Shown here in pieces: positions 52,831-63,049 of a stretch of DNA of 64,000 nt. Made by a program: the position numbers and the translations under genes. The stretch lies in assembly GCA_018350325.1 (NCBI GenBank), contig JAEVLN010000013.1, positions 124,001-188,000 on the forward strand. The letters run 5' to 3'. Every line of letters starts with the position of its first letter. Position 1 is the first letter of the stretch. The notes under the pieces were generated by a model that was not told where the DNA came from, searched no databases, and worked only from the letters and a program-made list of their open reading frames with translations. This DNA is from Globodera rostochiensis. Lineage: Eukaryota; Nematoda; Chromadorea; Rhabditida; Heteroderidae.

Positions 52831-53316
52831 AGAAATTTTTACAAAAATTGGCAATCTTTGTTAAGGAAATTGAAGCAAAAATTCAAGAAGATGTGATTAA
52901 TTTATTTCAAAAATTCTTGTTTTAGCTTAATTTAAAAAAATATATATATTTAAAATTAAAATATTTTTATTATTAGGGGAAGAAAATTATGTGAGTAGAG
53001 GAAAAAGAATAAATAAATGTTTGTACTCAAGCGGACTCTAACCCGACAGAAACATTTGACTTGCCGGAAGACAAACCACTAAGACACCGAGTTCTTTGGG
53101 GAGCACTTGTAAAAAAGATTGAAATTGTCGCTCGATGATGCCATCATTAGGGGTGTAAATTTAGTCCCGGTTGGTCCCGGTCCCGGCGGGACCAAAAAAC
53201 CAGGACCGGGACTTTCAGATTTTAAAAAGTCCCGTCCCGACCGGGACCGGGACCTGAAAAACCCGGGAAATCCCGTCCCGGTCCCGGTACCGGTCCCGCT
53301 CAACCCTAGTTTTATT

Positions 53317-54486
53317 TAAAAACTCAATCCACACATCTGATTGATGTTACAATTCCTTGATCCAAGCACGGCGAGGACGCTCTCGCTTCGAGTCTTAGTA
53401 AAAAAATGTTAATCAATGCTATTATTAAAACCTTATTTTTGATGATATTAAGCAGAAATAAATACCCGTACTCTTAAACATCATTCAACAATTAATAAAT
53501 AATATAAATTTTAATTGCGTAAAGTTTAACTTGTGAGTCTGTCATTTACCTATGCCTTAAAATAAGTTTATAAATATGGCATTTTTATGCCATTCAAAAA
53601 ATCAATTTTTTTTTTTTAGAAGTGTGCATCATTTTTAGAGGTCGAGCGGTCAATTTCCCGTAAAAATGAGAATTTTTTACAAAATTCTAAAATGTGGCAA
53701 CATTATGCAAGTGTGAAAATATTGCAAATTTCCAAAATTATGAAATTTGCTATAAAAATAGTGTATTCTGAAACCTATGATTATGTTATGAAAAAGGCAT
53801 TCCTGGCCTTTCAAAAATTACAACAACAAAAAAATTGCTTTGGACAAAAACTGTCGTTGTCAGCATCGCAAGTCGATTAATTATGGTGTTTAAACTGACA
53901 TATTTGATAGTTTTTCTTCTTGTTTTGGGCTTTAGTTTTGATTATATAATTAAATTTAGTTACAAAATTCTTGACTTTTCTTAATATTAATTTCTTTAAA
54001 AACGAACATAAATCATCAATTTGAGTTAAAAATAACATTTTTAAATGAATTATCAAGTATAATGTGTACAGAAAATGCTTGTTGTGATATGGGTGTATCA
54101 TCGAAATATGTTGATGTTCTAAATTTCAAACCCATTTATTAAGTTTTAACCTTTAAACAAAAGTAACATGAAATCGACGGCGCACTTCAACCCAGAACAA
54201 TTCAAAAACAATAACATAATTAAATTAGCCCAAATAGTAATAAATTAATATAATTATCATGAAGGTTAGTAGATGGAAATTTTAAACAGTGATAATTTTT
54301 AAGTATTAATATATATTGGATGAGTTTAGTAAATTTAGCTATTTTATATTTTTGTAATAATGCATCTTATTATAATTAAAATATTCTCTTTCTGATTAGA
54401 AAACGTATACTTCAAAAAGTTCCGCTGTGAATCTGCGTTTGCTTTTTACGTTTACTGTAATTTAAAGCATATAATTATTAAATTGA
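53317..54486. other. AT-rich stretch, nothing recognised
   Basis: One island at about 53355-53397, open in two plus frames and followed by A|GTAAAA. Frames of 62-74 codons at 53692-53880 and 53877-54101 lack recognisable domains and sit in AT-rich sequence. No RNA gene seen. Confidence 0.5.
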
Positions 54487-54860
54487 TACCTCTTGTAATT
54501 CCATACTCTCTGATAATTCCACACTCTCGAATAATTCCGCACTTCCTGCCTCTCTTAATTCCCCACCTCATTTAACGATTTGAATCCAATTGTATCACCC
54601 TTTTCCACTAGGTAAAATTTAAACGAGCTGTAACGGGGAAAATGGATAAACTATGAGCGTGTTCCAAGGGTGTTTTTTAGGGGGGAAGGGCTAATTTGCA
54701 AAAAGTCAATCTTTAGGGGTGCATTTTTGGAGTTTATTGCATTTTTCTTAAGGATGTTTTTTTCGAAAAGTTGGATTTTAGGGTCGTGATAGAAAGAACA
54801 TATCGCCAAGCAATTTGAAAAATAATTCCACACTCTTTGATAATTCCACACCACTCAGAT
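54487..54860. repeat. ATAATTCCACACTCTC short repeats in two clusters
   Basis: Four diverged, roughly 20-bp units (AATTCCAYACTCTCTGAT and similar) occur at 54497-54570, and two more at 54820-54855 in the same orientation, bracketing about 250 bp of A/T-rich sequence. They are direct, not inverted, so no transposon ends are implied. Minus-strand frames of 67-70 codons through here are incidental. Confidence 0.6.
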
Positions 54861-57265
54861 TCAGACAAAAGCATTACAATGGTATTACAAGATAAAATAC
54901 ATAATTTCCTGCAAGATACATCTAGCAAATGGAAATAAAATAACAAATAATTGGCTATACTTTTAAAAAAATTTTAAAATATAATATTAAAAAATAATGT
55001 CATAGACACACGAATAAACATATCAATTGCATAATGATCTTATAGGTAAATGCATTCAATTTTTTAAAATTAAATAATATCTACTATTTTTTCTTATGCA
55101 ATAAAAAATGTTTTTATTTAATTGTCATACTTCAAGCACACTAAAAATTAAAATATGGTTTTTTTACTTTTTAATAAAATTTTTTATTATTTATAAATTA
55201 TTTTTACATCTACTTTGTTTAAAATAAAAAATGCATAAGTTGATAATATTCTTTTTCCTTCTGTTCAAGAAGATCAATAATTCCATTAAAAATATTTATA
55301 TCAAAAGGGTATTTTTAGTTTAATTTGTTACTTTTATTGCGTAATTTGCTTAATTTTGTACTTATTAAAATAAAATAAGTGTGCAATTAGTTGTCGACTA
55401 AAAAAATGATATCGAAGATTCACGAGTGCTTCAAAAGATAAACCGTCTCAATTTAAATAATACTTGCAAGAGAAGAGACATGATTAAAAAAATATTCTTA
55501 TATTGATAATCTACAGCCAATTTAATTATCACATAAGCCTAAAAAAGGCGGTGCCAGATCAACTTTACTCTCAAAGACGAATATTTTAAATGTATTAAAT
55601 TAATTTTTATATTACCGACAATTATCACGTTTCCAACATATTTCTCTATTTGTCTCTTAAGCTACATCGTTGGCTTTGTAAGATAGGATCATGAAATGGC
55701 TACTGGAAATAAAGGATAAAAATCAAAAGGTCCATAAATTGTTAATTTACCAAAAATGCATATTTTAATTTTAATATAATACAAAAAATATAAAAAGTTA
55801 AGCTTAAAAATCTATTTAAAATTTTATCAATCAGTTATTAATAAATGGATTGGGCGTTATATCAAAAACAAAGCTGCGGCGAAAAAAGAACATAAAGGAT
55901 GCGAAATAGAATTGCAATAATGTGAATAAAAATAAAACAGCATAGGTATACTAAAAGCGTTTTTAACTACTAAATTTTACAAATATTATGTCAAATATAT
56001 AATGTAATACCAAAAAATGAATTATTGTAAAGATTAAAATAGAGTTCAATATAAGAAGAATTGATTCAATTAATGCAATAATATGAACTGCTAGATAAAC
56101 AAAATATCCAAAACCGTTATGTATTAGGTAATTCATTTTGATATGGTGAAGAAAAACAAAAAGGGCATGTACAATAGGGTAGCCTCTAGAACCTCGTGGA
56201 AATTGACTTCAAATTAATTAAAAATTAACATTCATATTTATTTGAGTTTAATCAGCATCTTTCTTTAAAATAATTTTTAATTACCGGTCAAGTTTCATTA
56301 AATTTAACAACAATAATTTTTTTTTGCAAAAAGCTATTACACAGCACAGCCTAATTTTTGCCATTTTTGTGAACACAGCAGGCCTTGTGAAAGTTTTTAA
56401 ATCATTTGCGAGAGCTCATTGCAGTGTTTGTTGTATATATCGTTTACTAAATGAATTAACAAATAATCATTATTACAACAAATGTTTGTTTGTCATGATA
56501 TTTCATTCAATTATTTATTCTTTTAATTTCATTATTTCATATTCTATTTTGAAGTCCTTTAATTGTTATTAACACATATATCAACGTATACTATTGTTAA
56601 TGAATGAATATGTTATAAGTTCTTTCATTATAATTTTAATTTAAAAAAACGTTATTTATGTTTATTTCATTATGCCGCACGCGCGCACATCCGCAATAAT
56701 AAGGAAAAGGACGATATTTTCGGAGATGTTTTCAATGCGTTGTCAATTTACCACATTAAGCTATTGCAAAATAAGTAATTAAATAATTACTCTGTATTTT
56801 AAATAATATTTTTTGTTGTTAGCATTTTATCTATTTATTAAGAAAATGGTAAATTGTATGAAAAATTCAGTTTGATTCTGTAATTTTTTGAATTTTTTGA
56901 ATTTTAATATGTTTGTAGCGAGTATCGAAAGGGTCTGGTTTCGTAGCAAAGGACATCTTTAACTTGTATTTACGTTTATACTTTTGCCAGTCCAATCTTG
57001 CTCAATTTAATTATGTTTTGTCCAGCACCCTTTTCTGTCACAGTCTGTTTTCATGTTGCGCCGCTTTTTGCACATTTGTTGTAGACCGGGTCTTTGAATG
57101 GCTCAATAAAGCTGAACGACGTAACGGTATCGGTTTGAGTTGCAGAAGCATTGAATTATGTAATTTTTTTTACAAACTTATTTATCAATATATTAAAAAG
57201 AATTTTTCCGTCACATTGCTGCGGAATCGGGTTCATGCGCGATGTGATTTACTACGTTTTCGGGG
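54861..57265. other. AT-rich stretch leading to the GC-rich right end
   Basis: No supported gene. GC-richer patches at about 55545-55580 (containing GGCGGTGCC, similar to the hairpin modules), 56685-56760 and 56990-57260. A 101-codon plus frame (56964-57269) and an 82-codon plus frame (56324-56572) show no known domain. GC content rises sharply after about 57240. Confidence 0.45.
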
Positions 57266-57643
57266 TTAACCCTTGATCATTTTTAATATTTTATCAGCAA
57301 GATGACCCGCCAAGAGTGAGGGATGCGTGCTGTGCTCCCCAGTCGACGCACCGTCAGAACTCAGATGGAATTGGGGAATGTTCAGGGGAAGGATCCGGGC
57401 CCTGGATCTGATGGTTCTCCCCCCGACTTGGACATTTGGTGTAAATGCTTTATTCCTCCGACGTCTCTCCGACAATGAAATGTATAAGATGGAATTGCTC
57501 TGTCGACTTGAGCTTTCCGGGCTGAGTGTCTCGGGAGTTGGGAGAGGGATCAGTGTGTCGCGTCTCTTGAGGGCTGAGTGTCGAGATCCGAGAGAGATGA
57601 TATGGGGGCAGCATTGGATGTTCATATAAGTGGGCGGGGACAT
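57266..57643 (-). CDS. GC-rich open frame of unknown function
   Basis: A 125-codon minus-strand frame within GC-rich DNA downstream of the helicase gene. The overlapping plus-strand frame 57327-57629 (100 codons) is equally open, so strand and coding status are uncertain. The minus product is basic, rich in Ser, Arg and Pro, with no membrane segment or recognised domain. It could be a separate small gene, a downstream exon, or non-coding 3' sequence of the helicase unit. A minus-strand AATAAA lies inside it at about 57449-57454. Confidence 0.2.
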   Translation of the reverse strand: MSPPTYMNIQCCPHIISLGSRHSALKRRDTLIPLPTPETLSPESSSRQSNSILYISLSERRRRNKAFTPNVQVGGRTIRSRARILPLNIPQFHLSSDGASTGEHSTHPSLLAGHLADKILKMIKG

Positions 57644-58223
57644 GAGATGAATGAATGGGAAAGTCCGGTGACCAATGGAAAGTTATGTGAAATAATGAAA
57701 TAATTATATGGGGCAATTGTCCAACTCCTTACAGCTCCCCCTTCCCATAGGATCGTCCCCGATCCTCATTGGCGGAGGATATTATTTCCCACGTGCGGAA
57801 ATAGAGACATGATCCAAGTGTGTGAGAGTGAATGGGCAACCCGTTGGGATGCGGCTTCGCCTTTGACCCTCCTATCCGAACACCCACGCACCAGGCTGCG
57901 CAACTGTGATTGAACAGCTCGTCCACCTTTCGATGGATGGCCTAAGGTGTCGGAGAAGGATTACCAGGGTCATTCCGTCCCAGTAGGGCGAGGGAGAAGT
58001 GATGTAGAGAGGGAGAGAGAGAGGGAGCGGGGTTAGAGGAACTTTGGGGAAGTTGGACGTGCCTTATTTGTTTAAAGGGGTGAGTTATTTTTGGTTGGTC
58101 GCCGGCCTCCCTAGAGATTTGGAGAGGAATGAATGAGGAATTAAGTGAGGGTGATTTGGGGAAATTGATGGTGATTGTGAAATGGAGGGTGATCTTCGTC
58201 CCTCATTCTTTTGTTGAACGCGC
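57644..58223. other. GC-rich spacer 3' of the helicase gene
   Basis: Contains a purine-rich AGAGAGGG tract at about 58000-58045. Frames of 65-88 codons have no recognised product. It probably includes the 3' untranslated region of the minus-strand helicase. No AATAAA was seen close to the stop codon. Confidence 0.45.
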
Positions 58224-61200
58224 TCACCGCCGTTGCTGTCCACGCCCTCGGTTCTGAAAGAAGTAGGGTCTGTATCTGTCCTCCCCCCTTTCATTACCCC
58301 TTGACCCACCTGCGCGGCTTCCTTCATTGTTACCTCTCCACTTGATGTAGAAGTCCTCCGACCTCACCATCCCCTCCCCTGCAAGCATCAGGCGTCCACG
58401 TTGATCATGTTGGCAATTCGTCTGTCGGATGACATTGACGTAGTCCGGGTCAACCACTGTGGTCTCCTCCAGTGCCGAACTGATGAATCGCTTCCAGGCC
58501 GGTGTTTGACCTAAAACCAACAAATTGCCTATTATCACCATACCGTGTCCTGCGCGCGAAAGCGCCACGTCCACTCGGTCCGGCATTGCCCAGAAGGGTA
58601 CTTCCGTCGAGGTGTCGGCCGCGCTACGCGACACTGTCGTCACCACCACTGAAAGTGCCGACTCATGTCCTTGAGTGGCGTCCGCAGTCGTCACAAGGAT
58701 GTTGTTCAGTTCCTCCTGTCGTACCAGCTGTCCAATCTCCAATGCCTGGGCGGTGTACAGGCAGATGCAGCGGATGACTGTGTCTTCCGGCACTGCTCGC
58801 CTCAGTCGAAACAGCACGCGCATTGCCGTGTCCGACTGTGCCGGGTTGGATGACGACCGCGACACTTCGTCCTGCACCGCGTCGTCCACCTGGTGGATCA
58901 AAACCAGGGGACAACTGCTTACCGGCAATTTGAAGGACATCTGTCCAGTCAGCAGCGCTTTTTCTTCTGGGGCTCGGCCTGGTGTCAGCACCTCTTTGTG
59001 TGGCATGTAGAATGCCGCTTCGACGCATCGCACAATGGACGGGTGCGACCTGTAGCTGACGCTCAGAGTCGTCACGTCGACGTCCACAGCTGCATCTAAA
59101 TTTTCAATGACCGTGTCCAGCCCCAACCTTTCGCGAATGGTGTACGGCAGTGACGGCAGGTGCACTTTGAGTTGTCTTCGATCCCCGGTGATGAGCAGTT
59201 TTCGCAGGAAGTTGTGCTGGCCTGCCATGGACAAAACCTGTGAAAAAGGGGCCTGGCCCGCCTCGTCAATGATGAGGTGGGTTAGGCCTCTGAACAGGCT
59301 CGGGTTCTGTTCGGCAAATGCCAACGTGGCAAAGCAAACTCGCCGTTGATCGTACTCCTTGACCAGTTCCGCCACTGTCGCCTCCTGAGCCAGGCGCGGG
59401 TTGCGATCGCAGGCGGACAAATACCGCTTCACGACGCGCATCTCCTGCACTTCCAGCTGCTTCTGGAACTCCTCAGTGTCCACTGCCGCCGCCAGCGTGT
59501 GTGTGGCGATGTGCCGCACCTCGTTGGCGTACCGGATTTTGCCGGCTCCGCTGAACAGGGCGAGCATGGGGATCGACTGACCTTCCACTCGCAGCACACC
59601 CTCCATCTCCATGACCAACTTGACCACTGCGATGTTCGGTGGCGCTACTGCCAAAATGCGCGCGCTGGCGTCTTCGTTCAGAATGGCAGCCATGATCGCT
59701 GCCGCCGTGAACGTTTTGCCAGTGCCCGGTCCAGCTTGCTGGAAGACCACTCGCGGCTCGTTGTCAAGCATCAGCTTCGCCGAGTCCTTCTGTCCGCCTC
59801 GAAGCATTGCCAGTGCTTTGTGACCTGTCAAGCTTACACCTTCCGCTTGCGCGGGAGTGTCCCTCACAACTTCCTGTCCCAACAAAACAGCCATAATCTT
59901 GTTCACCGACGCACTCCCGTTTTGTGCGCGCTGCGAGCACACGTTGCTTGTCAGCATTTCTGCTCGATCCCTCAGTGCGCGAGTTGAGATCATCGGTCTC
60001 AGCTCCACTGCCTCCAGTGCGCCATCCCGCAGACATTCGAACTGTCGCCAGGTGTTTTGCCCCTTCGCTGTCTGAAACCCTAATATAACCTCCGCCGTTA
60101 CCTCATAACCAATCGCCGCCGGGCGCTTTTCCAGACGAATGACGTAGCCTGCCGCGCAGGGCTTTGTCGCGTCGTTCTGATCAGCACGACAGCTGACTGC
60201 CGTGTCCTCTTCCCAGACTTCGGTCATGTCCATGAGCTCCTGCAGGTTGCGAAGCGGGTGCCTGAAACGGAGACTCACTTGGTTCTCCTGCAGCTCCTCG
60301 ACGCTGAGGATCTCCACCACCAGCGTAAACCGGTTCTGCTCCTGCTCGATGTACGCCCGCTGCGCAGCCAAGGCGCAAGCCATGACTTTCTCACCCAGCT
60401 CCACCTCCTTCCAAGAGAATGTCTTGTCGAAGGGATACCCATATTTCTGTAATTCGGGTTCCACCCCCACAATTAGGTTCGGCTGATAAGCCAACATCTC
60501 GTCCCCGTTCTTCATCGGAAAACCGCCCGGTAAGACGTAATGTGGCGATACCAAGATGGCTTTCGGTCCTTTGACGGTCGCCAGTTTGAGTTGAACGAGC
60601 CTGTGGAATCGGAGAGTGCTCTCCATTCCAGGTGCCATGTGCCGGCGCTGAATGCGCATCACCATGTGCAGCTGCGGTGCGGCGATGTTGGCCGACTTGA
60701 CGTGCAGGTCCCCTGCTCGTCCTCCTTTGCGTTGCTTATCACGCTCGACGTGGAGCACGAGGCCCAAGGCTGAATGGACAGGCCCCTGAGAGCAGGCACT
60801 GACCTCCTTGGCGACGGCCTGGTGATTGAGCCGTTTGTTGGACGGAATCAGCCAATCACCCGGTCCGGCCCATCCGGTTTCTGTGTTGGCCCATTCAACT
60901 TTGGCTATCTTGACGCCATCGCCCATTTCCAAAGGTCGGCTTGTCCGAACGCTGTCATTGTCCACCCAGACTAGGTCCGGCCAATGCTCCGACATCTCCT
61001 TTCGCGCGGCGATCACGCCTTTTCCCGCCACTTGAGCCACCATGTACCAACGTGGTTCCGTGCTTGAGACTTGCTCCTCGTCAGACTGTTCCTGACCAGT
61101 CCCGACCTTTTTACCCAAATTGCCTTTGGCCCGCAGGCCAATAATTTGCTTCACACAGACTGCAGCGCCGCTAAACTCACCTTCCACCCATGGCTTACGG

Positions 61201-61232
61201 CTTGATGGATGATCTTTGTCCTGCCGGTCCAC
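58224..61232 (-). CDS. UPF1/NAM7-like superfamily 1 RNA/DNA helicase
   Basis: An intact 1002-codon frame. Helicase motifs occur in order: Walker A GPGTGKT (501-507), motif Ia APPNIAVVKLV (530-540), Walker B IIDEAGQAP (654-662, DEAG box), motif III GDRRQL (683-688), motif IV YRSHP (727-731), motif V TADATQGHE (849-857), motif VI RVDVALSRAG (886-895) with the arginine finger at R893. These define the UPF1/DNA2/NAM7 family of ATP-dependent 5'-to-3' nucleic acid helicases, which act in RNA surveillance, RNA silencing and replication. The first 450 residues have no recognised domain. The tail (966-1002) is Arg/Gly-rich, as in RNA-binding RGG tails. The methionine at 61232 lies inside the upstream overlapping frame and may not be the true start. 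The gene is GC-rich and uninterrupted, unlike everything to its left. It is cellular in type, not a viral superfamily 1 helicase. Confidence 0.9.
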   Translation of the reverse strand: MDRQDKDHPSSRKPWVEGEFSGAAVCVKQIIGLRAKGNLGKKVGTGQEQSDEEQVSSTEPRWYMVAQVAGKGVIAARKEMSEHWPDLVWVDNDSVRTSRPLEMGDGVKIAKVEWANTETGWAGPGDWLIPSNKRLNHQAVAKEVSACSQGPVHSALGLVLHVERDKQRKGGRAGDLHVKSANIAAPQLHMVMRIQRRHMAPGMESTLRFHRLVQLKLATVKGPKAILVSPHYVLPGGFPMKNGDEMLAYQPNLIVGVEPELQKYGYPFDKTFSWKEVELGEKVMACALAAQRAYIEQEQNRFTLVVEILSVEELQENQVSLRFRHPLRNLQELMDMTEVWEEDTAVSCRADQNDATKPCAAGYVIRLEKRPAAIGYEVTAEVILGFQTAKGQNTWRQFECLRDGALEAVELRPMISTRALRDRAEMLTSNVCSQRAQNGSASVNKIMAVLLGQEVVRDTPAQAEGVSLTGHKALAMLRGGQKDSAKLMLDNEPRVVFQQAGPGTGKTFTAAAIMAAILNEDASARILAVAPPNIAVVKLVMEMEGVLRVEGQSIPMLALFSGAGKIRYANEVRHIATHTLAAAVDTEEFQKQLEVQEMRVVKRYLSACDRNPRLAQEATVAELVKEYDQRRVCFATLAFAEQNPSLFRGLTHLIIDEAGQAPFSQVLSMAGQHNFLRKLLITGDRRQLKVHLPSLPYTIRERLGLDTVIENLDAAVDVDVTTLSVSYRSHPSIVRCVEAAFYMPHKEVLTPGRAPEEKALLTGQMSFKLPVSSCPLVLIHQVDDAVQDEVSRSSSNPAQSDTAMRVLFRLRRAVPEDTVIRCICLYTAQALEIGQLVRQEELNNILVTTADATQGHESALSVVVTTVSRSAADTSTEVPFWAMPDRVDVALSRAGHGMVIIGNLLVLGQTPAWKRFISSALEETTVVDPDYVNVIRQTNCQHDQRGRLMLAGEGMVRSEDFYIKWRGNNEGSRAGGSRGNERGEDRYRPYFFQNRGRGQQRR
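61149..61198 (-). other. Candidate 50-nt intron joining the two frames
   Basis: On the minus strand GCC|GTAAGC gives a donor and GTGTGAAG|C an acceptor. Removing these 50 bases joins codon 200 of the upstream frame directly to QIIGLRAKG of the helicase frame, giving one protein of about 1174 residues. A nested alternative uses AAG|GTGAGT at 61180 with the same acceptor (32 nt) and also restores the frame. A minus-1 frameshift near AGG AAA AAG or an assembly indel are other explanations. Confidence 0.4.
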
Positions 61233-61798
61233 TTTTTCCTGTAAGTGTGCCGTGAGGCACCCGGCGTATCAAAACCTCCATTATTAAACTCACTATCAAC
61301 TTCCATCTCCTCAAATCTCTTCCTCACTTCCTTCACCTTACCTTCTCCATTCTCCCCTCCTCTCATTCCCGCCTCGACCGGATGAATCTCGGCCAAACCC
61401 AATGGGTCTGCCGGATTAACCAGCTTCGGCGCCCACATCGGGCGATCAATCGCCATTACCTCTCCGTCCTCAACACCAATCTCAACACTCCTGATCTCCT
61501 CAGGCCCGCAGGCCCGCTCCAAACTTCCACTACCACCTTCACTTCCTTCCACCACTTTAGCTCTGATTTCCTCAGGCCCGCAGGCCCGTCTTTCATCAAC
61601 CTCGCCAGGCACCCCGGCCTGTCCAACCGCCAAACCAATTTCCTCAGGCCCGCAGGCCCGCTCGATGCCCTCCATACAACTTTCACTCCCTTCTACCACT
61701 CCAGGCTCTTCAGTCCGCTCACCATCCACCTTCAACGCTTCAATTTCCTCAGGCCCGCAGGCCCGATTTTCACTTTTCTTACTCATTTCAGATGACAT
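61151..61798 (-). CDS. N-terminal repeat region of the helicase (RACGPEEI repeats)
   Basis: A 215-codon frame from an ATG at 61798, overlapping the helicase frame by 82 bases. It contains four identical octads RACGPEEI at residues 12-19, 47-54, 71-78 and 95-102; the last three are spaced exactly 24 residues. Between them the sequence is Gly/Glu/Val-rich and likely disordered. Residues 115-200 are non-repetitive and acidic-to-basic. Its position immediately upstream on the same strand, similar GC-rich composition and frame overlap suggest it is the N-terminus of the helicase, joined by a short intron or frame change. Residues after about 200 are probably not translated in that case. No known domain is recognised. 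Confidence 0.65.
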   Translation of the reverse strand: MSSEMSKKSENRACGPEEIEALKVDGERTEEPGVVEGSESCMEGIERACGPEEIGLAVGQAGVPGEVDERRACGPEEIRAKVVEGSEGGSGSLERACGPEEIRSVEIGVEDGEVMAIDRPMWAPKLVNPADPLGLAEIHPVEAGMRGGENGEGKVKEVRKRFEEMEVDSEFNNGGFDTPGASRHTYRKKWTGRTKIIHQAVSHGWKVSLAALQSV

Positions 61799-63049
61799 GG
61801 CACAATTAAAGGCTTAGAATTTTGTTGGGTAATCTAAAATATGGGGTGGTTGAGCTCAATGATAGAAAAGGAGACAACCAAAAAGAAGAAAAAGGGACTG
61901 CCAAGCAGTATCAGCACTAAATGAAGCTTAGAAAAGTGTTGGAAGGGCTGCGACGAATGAGGTGTTAATGGACTAATGGGGGAATGAATGAACAGAATGT
62001 GCAAATGTGCGGCTGATTGCACGAAAGAAAAATTTTACGGAAGCTGAAGATGCCGCCGATAAGAAAAAGTGTAACAGTGGGAAAGTTTCCCGTAAAGCTT
62101 TTAGCCGAGGGCGATGCTTGATCGAGAAAGAAGGGGTGAATGTTTTGTACGAGGGTGCCGATAGGCGACGTCGGGAAGCTTCTTGAACTTCCGACTCAAT
62201 TTATTGAGAGATTTGCAATTTGAAAAAAACTCAAGAACCTCATTTTGGGAATTTGACCTCCTTGTCCCCAAAACCATACTTGAGGCTCACGCCCCCGATT
62301 TGGGAGCCCCGGTTAAGAGATTTGTACCCAAACTTCTTTTTTGTTATGTTTTTGATTTTTGTTTATTTGCATTTGTTTAGTTTATTTTATTTTATTTTGT
62401 TTATTTTTATTTTTATTCTATTTTATCTTATTTTTTGTTTATTTATATTTTCTTTTTTTTTTGTTGGGCATTGGGACGTGCCATACTACTCAGATGGGGT
62501 GTTCGGGTTCAAAGGTGATTTTTGAGCGCCAACTATTTCTGGCGTTCTGACTTTTCTTTTATTTCAATTTTATTTTATTCATTTTTTTTTTTTTGATGAT
62601 TTGCCACAGGCAATTACCAATGTGTGAAGTATTATTTTTATTTTATTATTTATTTATTTTTGTGATCGGTTGTGATCAATGCATCACCAGTCAGATGTTT
62701 CTTAAATTTTGGTTTTGACTTAATCTTACAAAATTGTGCCAATAGTTTCGTCCTCAACAATTTTAATTGTTTTGTTTAGGTTCAACAAGTTCAAGCTGTT
62801 CGGTGGCGCGTTTGCATAAACACGTCCGAGCCTGTGATGTGCTTGGTCGCCGTTTTTTTTGTTTTATGCGACGTTCGCCTGGCGTCATCATTTTATCGTT
62901 TGTTTATTCATTTTATTATTAATTTCATTTTTTCGATTTTGAGTTTGAGCAAAAATTTACTTAAAATTTTGTACCTTTTTCTTTAGACTTTTTTGTGTTT
63001 TCTTAATTAAAATGATTTTACACATTTAATAACCTTGTGCTCAATTTAG
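61799..63049. other. Spacer between helicase gene and PUF/viral sequences
   Basis: 61800-62150 is 5' to the minus-strand helicase gene and may hold its promoter, but no motif is clear. 62150-62230 carries a diverged copy of the GC hairpin repeat. 62345-62460 is a T-rich low-complexity tract (TTTTATTTTATTTTGTTTATT type). Short GC-richer islands at 62465-62545 and 62780-62870 may be plus-strand exons. The first includes CTACTCAG followed by ATGGGGTGTTCGGG and AAAG|GTGATT, which would encode a myristoylation-type start MGCSGSK, but this is speculative. Confidence 0.45.
62152..62230. repeat. Diverged copy of the hairpin-containing repeat
   Basis: GGGTGCCGATAGGCGACGTCGG, then CGACTCAATTTATTGAGAGATTT, matches the segment starting at 52660 (GGTGCCGATAGGCGCCGCCG, then TGACTCAATTTTGTTAAAGAATTT) in order and spacing. 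It indicates that this module is dispersed outside the complete element at 52395-53308. Confidence 0.65.

Larger units (their letters stand above)
52395..53308. mobile_element. hAT-like foldback element, 914 bp, with 8-bp target duplication
   Basis: Begins TAGGGTTGAGCGGGACCGG and ends with the inverse CCGGTCCCGCTCAACCCTA, flanked by perfect 8-bp copies of GTTTTATT (52387-52394 and 53309-53316). TIRs starting TAGGG with an 8-bp duplication are typical of hAT elements. Both ends expand into GGGACC/GGTCCC tandem repeats (52400-52525 and 53164-53300), so about 130 bp at each end can fold back on the other. The interior carries two GC hairpin modules and AT-rich filler, with no transposase frame. 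Frames of 64-79 codons are repeat artefacts (for example GTGTGTGF runs). It is non-autonomous. Confidence 0.88.

Noticed and set aside
53000..53110. tRNA-like segment on the minus strand (GGTTAGAGTCC, TTAGTGGTTTG) inside the 914-bp element
   Set aside because: The B-box has a mismatch at a key base, the T-stem pairs over only two bases and no acceptor stem forms.
59346..59987. 213-codon plus-strand frame opposite the helicase
   Set aside because: It is a shadow of the GC-rich helicase coding strand; the helicase frame carries all superfamily 1 motifs.
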